From Terrimonas rubra (GTDB lineage: Bacteria > Bacteroidota > Bacteroidia > Chitinophagales > Chitinophagaceae): a stretch of DNA of 64,000 nucleotides. Each line of letters starts with the position of its first letter. Position 1 is the first letter of the stretch. Location of the stretch: contig NZ_JBHUOZ010000001.1 in assembly GCF_042686025.1 (NCBI RefSeq), positions 1,240,001 to 1,304,000 of the forward strand, read 5' to 3'. Made by a program: the position numbers and the translations under genes. The notes beneath the pieces were generated by a model. That model made no database searches and was not told the origin of the DNA. It was given only the letters and a program-made list of their open reading frames with translations. Of the stretch, positions 63,932 to 64,000 are shown piece after piece.

Positions 63932-64000
63932 ATGAATAATTTATCCACCCCAGACATCATTGTCTTCCTGATTTACTTTGTATTCATTGCTGGTTATGGT
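63932..64000 (+). CDS. Sodium:solute symporter (SSS family), 5' end only
   Basis: The first 23 codons read MNNLSTPDIIVFLIYFVFIA and continue off the window. STPDIIVFLIYF is the usual first membrane helix of sodium/sugar symporters in Bacteroidota. It is divergent from the LacI-led xylose/uronate operon, so xylose, a xylo-oligosaccharide or uronate is the likely solute. Only the first helix is seen. Confidence 0.6.
   Translation, partial: MNNLSTPDIIVFLIYFVFIAGYG

Overview
The window comes from a Bacteroidota chromosome, most likely a member of the Chitinophagaceae. The evidence is a SusD-type outer-membrane lipoprotein, a type IX secretion (T9SS) C-terminal sorting domain, promoter boxes of the Bacteroidota form TAnnTTTG, a subtype-iii type VI secretion system (T6SSiii), and genes for plant polysaccharide use. 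The genus cannot be fixed from the sequence alone. No rRNA, tRNA, integrase, transposase or CRISPR array was recognised.

Layout. 1-7781: the 3' end of a SusD gene, an M1 metallopeptidase, a MerR-type regulator, a YcxB-like membrane protein, a polysaccharide deacetylase-like protein, LutB and a DUF3109 protein. 8065-9498: two tandem paralogous lipoproteins, a possible 29-residue membrane peptide and a decayed coding remnant. 9499-12056: a TPR sensor kinase and a NarL-type response regulator with a 1-base overlap. 12237-15270: the translation block rplM-rpsI-rpsB-tsf. 15606-19881: a small secreted protein, an MBL-fold hydrolase, an ECF sigma / anti-sigma / periplasmic-protein operon and a C-terminal transketolase subunit.

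20041-39177 is a T6SSiii locus in two divergent arms. The minus arm carries tssD, tssI (VgrG), a DUF4123-type adaptor, PAAR, two unrecognised proteins, tssH, tssB, a second tssD-like gene and tssC. The plus arm carries tssG, tssN, tssK, tssO, tssP, tssE and tssF. Sheath, tube, spike, baseplate, ATPase and part of the envelope complex are present. No tssQ or tssR was recognised. The 644-residue protein after PAAR looks like a cargo effector or structural protein built on an alpha/beta-hydrolase fold whose nucleophile position is glycine.

39444-44108 encodes a 1554-residue T9SS-exported multidomain surface protein. It is followed by a tandem array of hairpin-forming repeats (44179-44640). 44840-48282 is a pectin set: rhamnogalacturonan acetylesterase, pectin methylesterase and GH28 polygalacturonase. 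48411-55244 holds an esterase, a FucP-type transporter, a mutarotase and enzymes of the non-phosphorylative L-fucose pathway (dehydrogenases, lactonase and diketo-acid hydrolase, but no recognised fuconate dehydratase), then an SGNH hydrolase. 55686-63391 on the minus strand is a xylan/glucuronate set: LacI regulator, SDR, uxuA, xylB, xylA and a separately terminated GH43 gene. A divergent sodium:solute symporter gene begins at 63932 and runs off the window.

As a whole, the accessory region joins contact-dependent antagonism (T6SS) and surface export (T9SS) to utilisation of pectin, fucose and glucuronoxylan sugars. Three intergenic spots carry copies of one short dispersed repeat.
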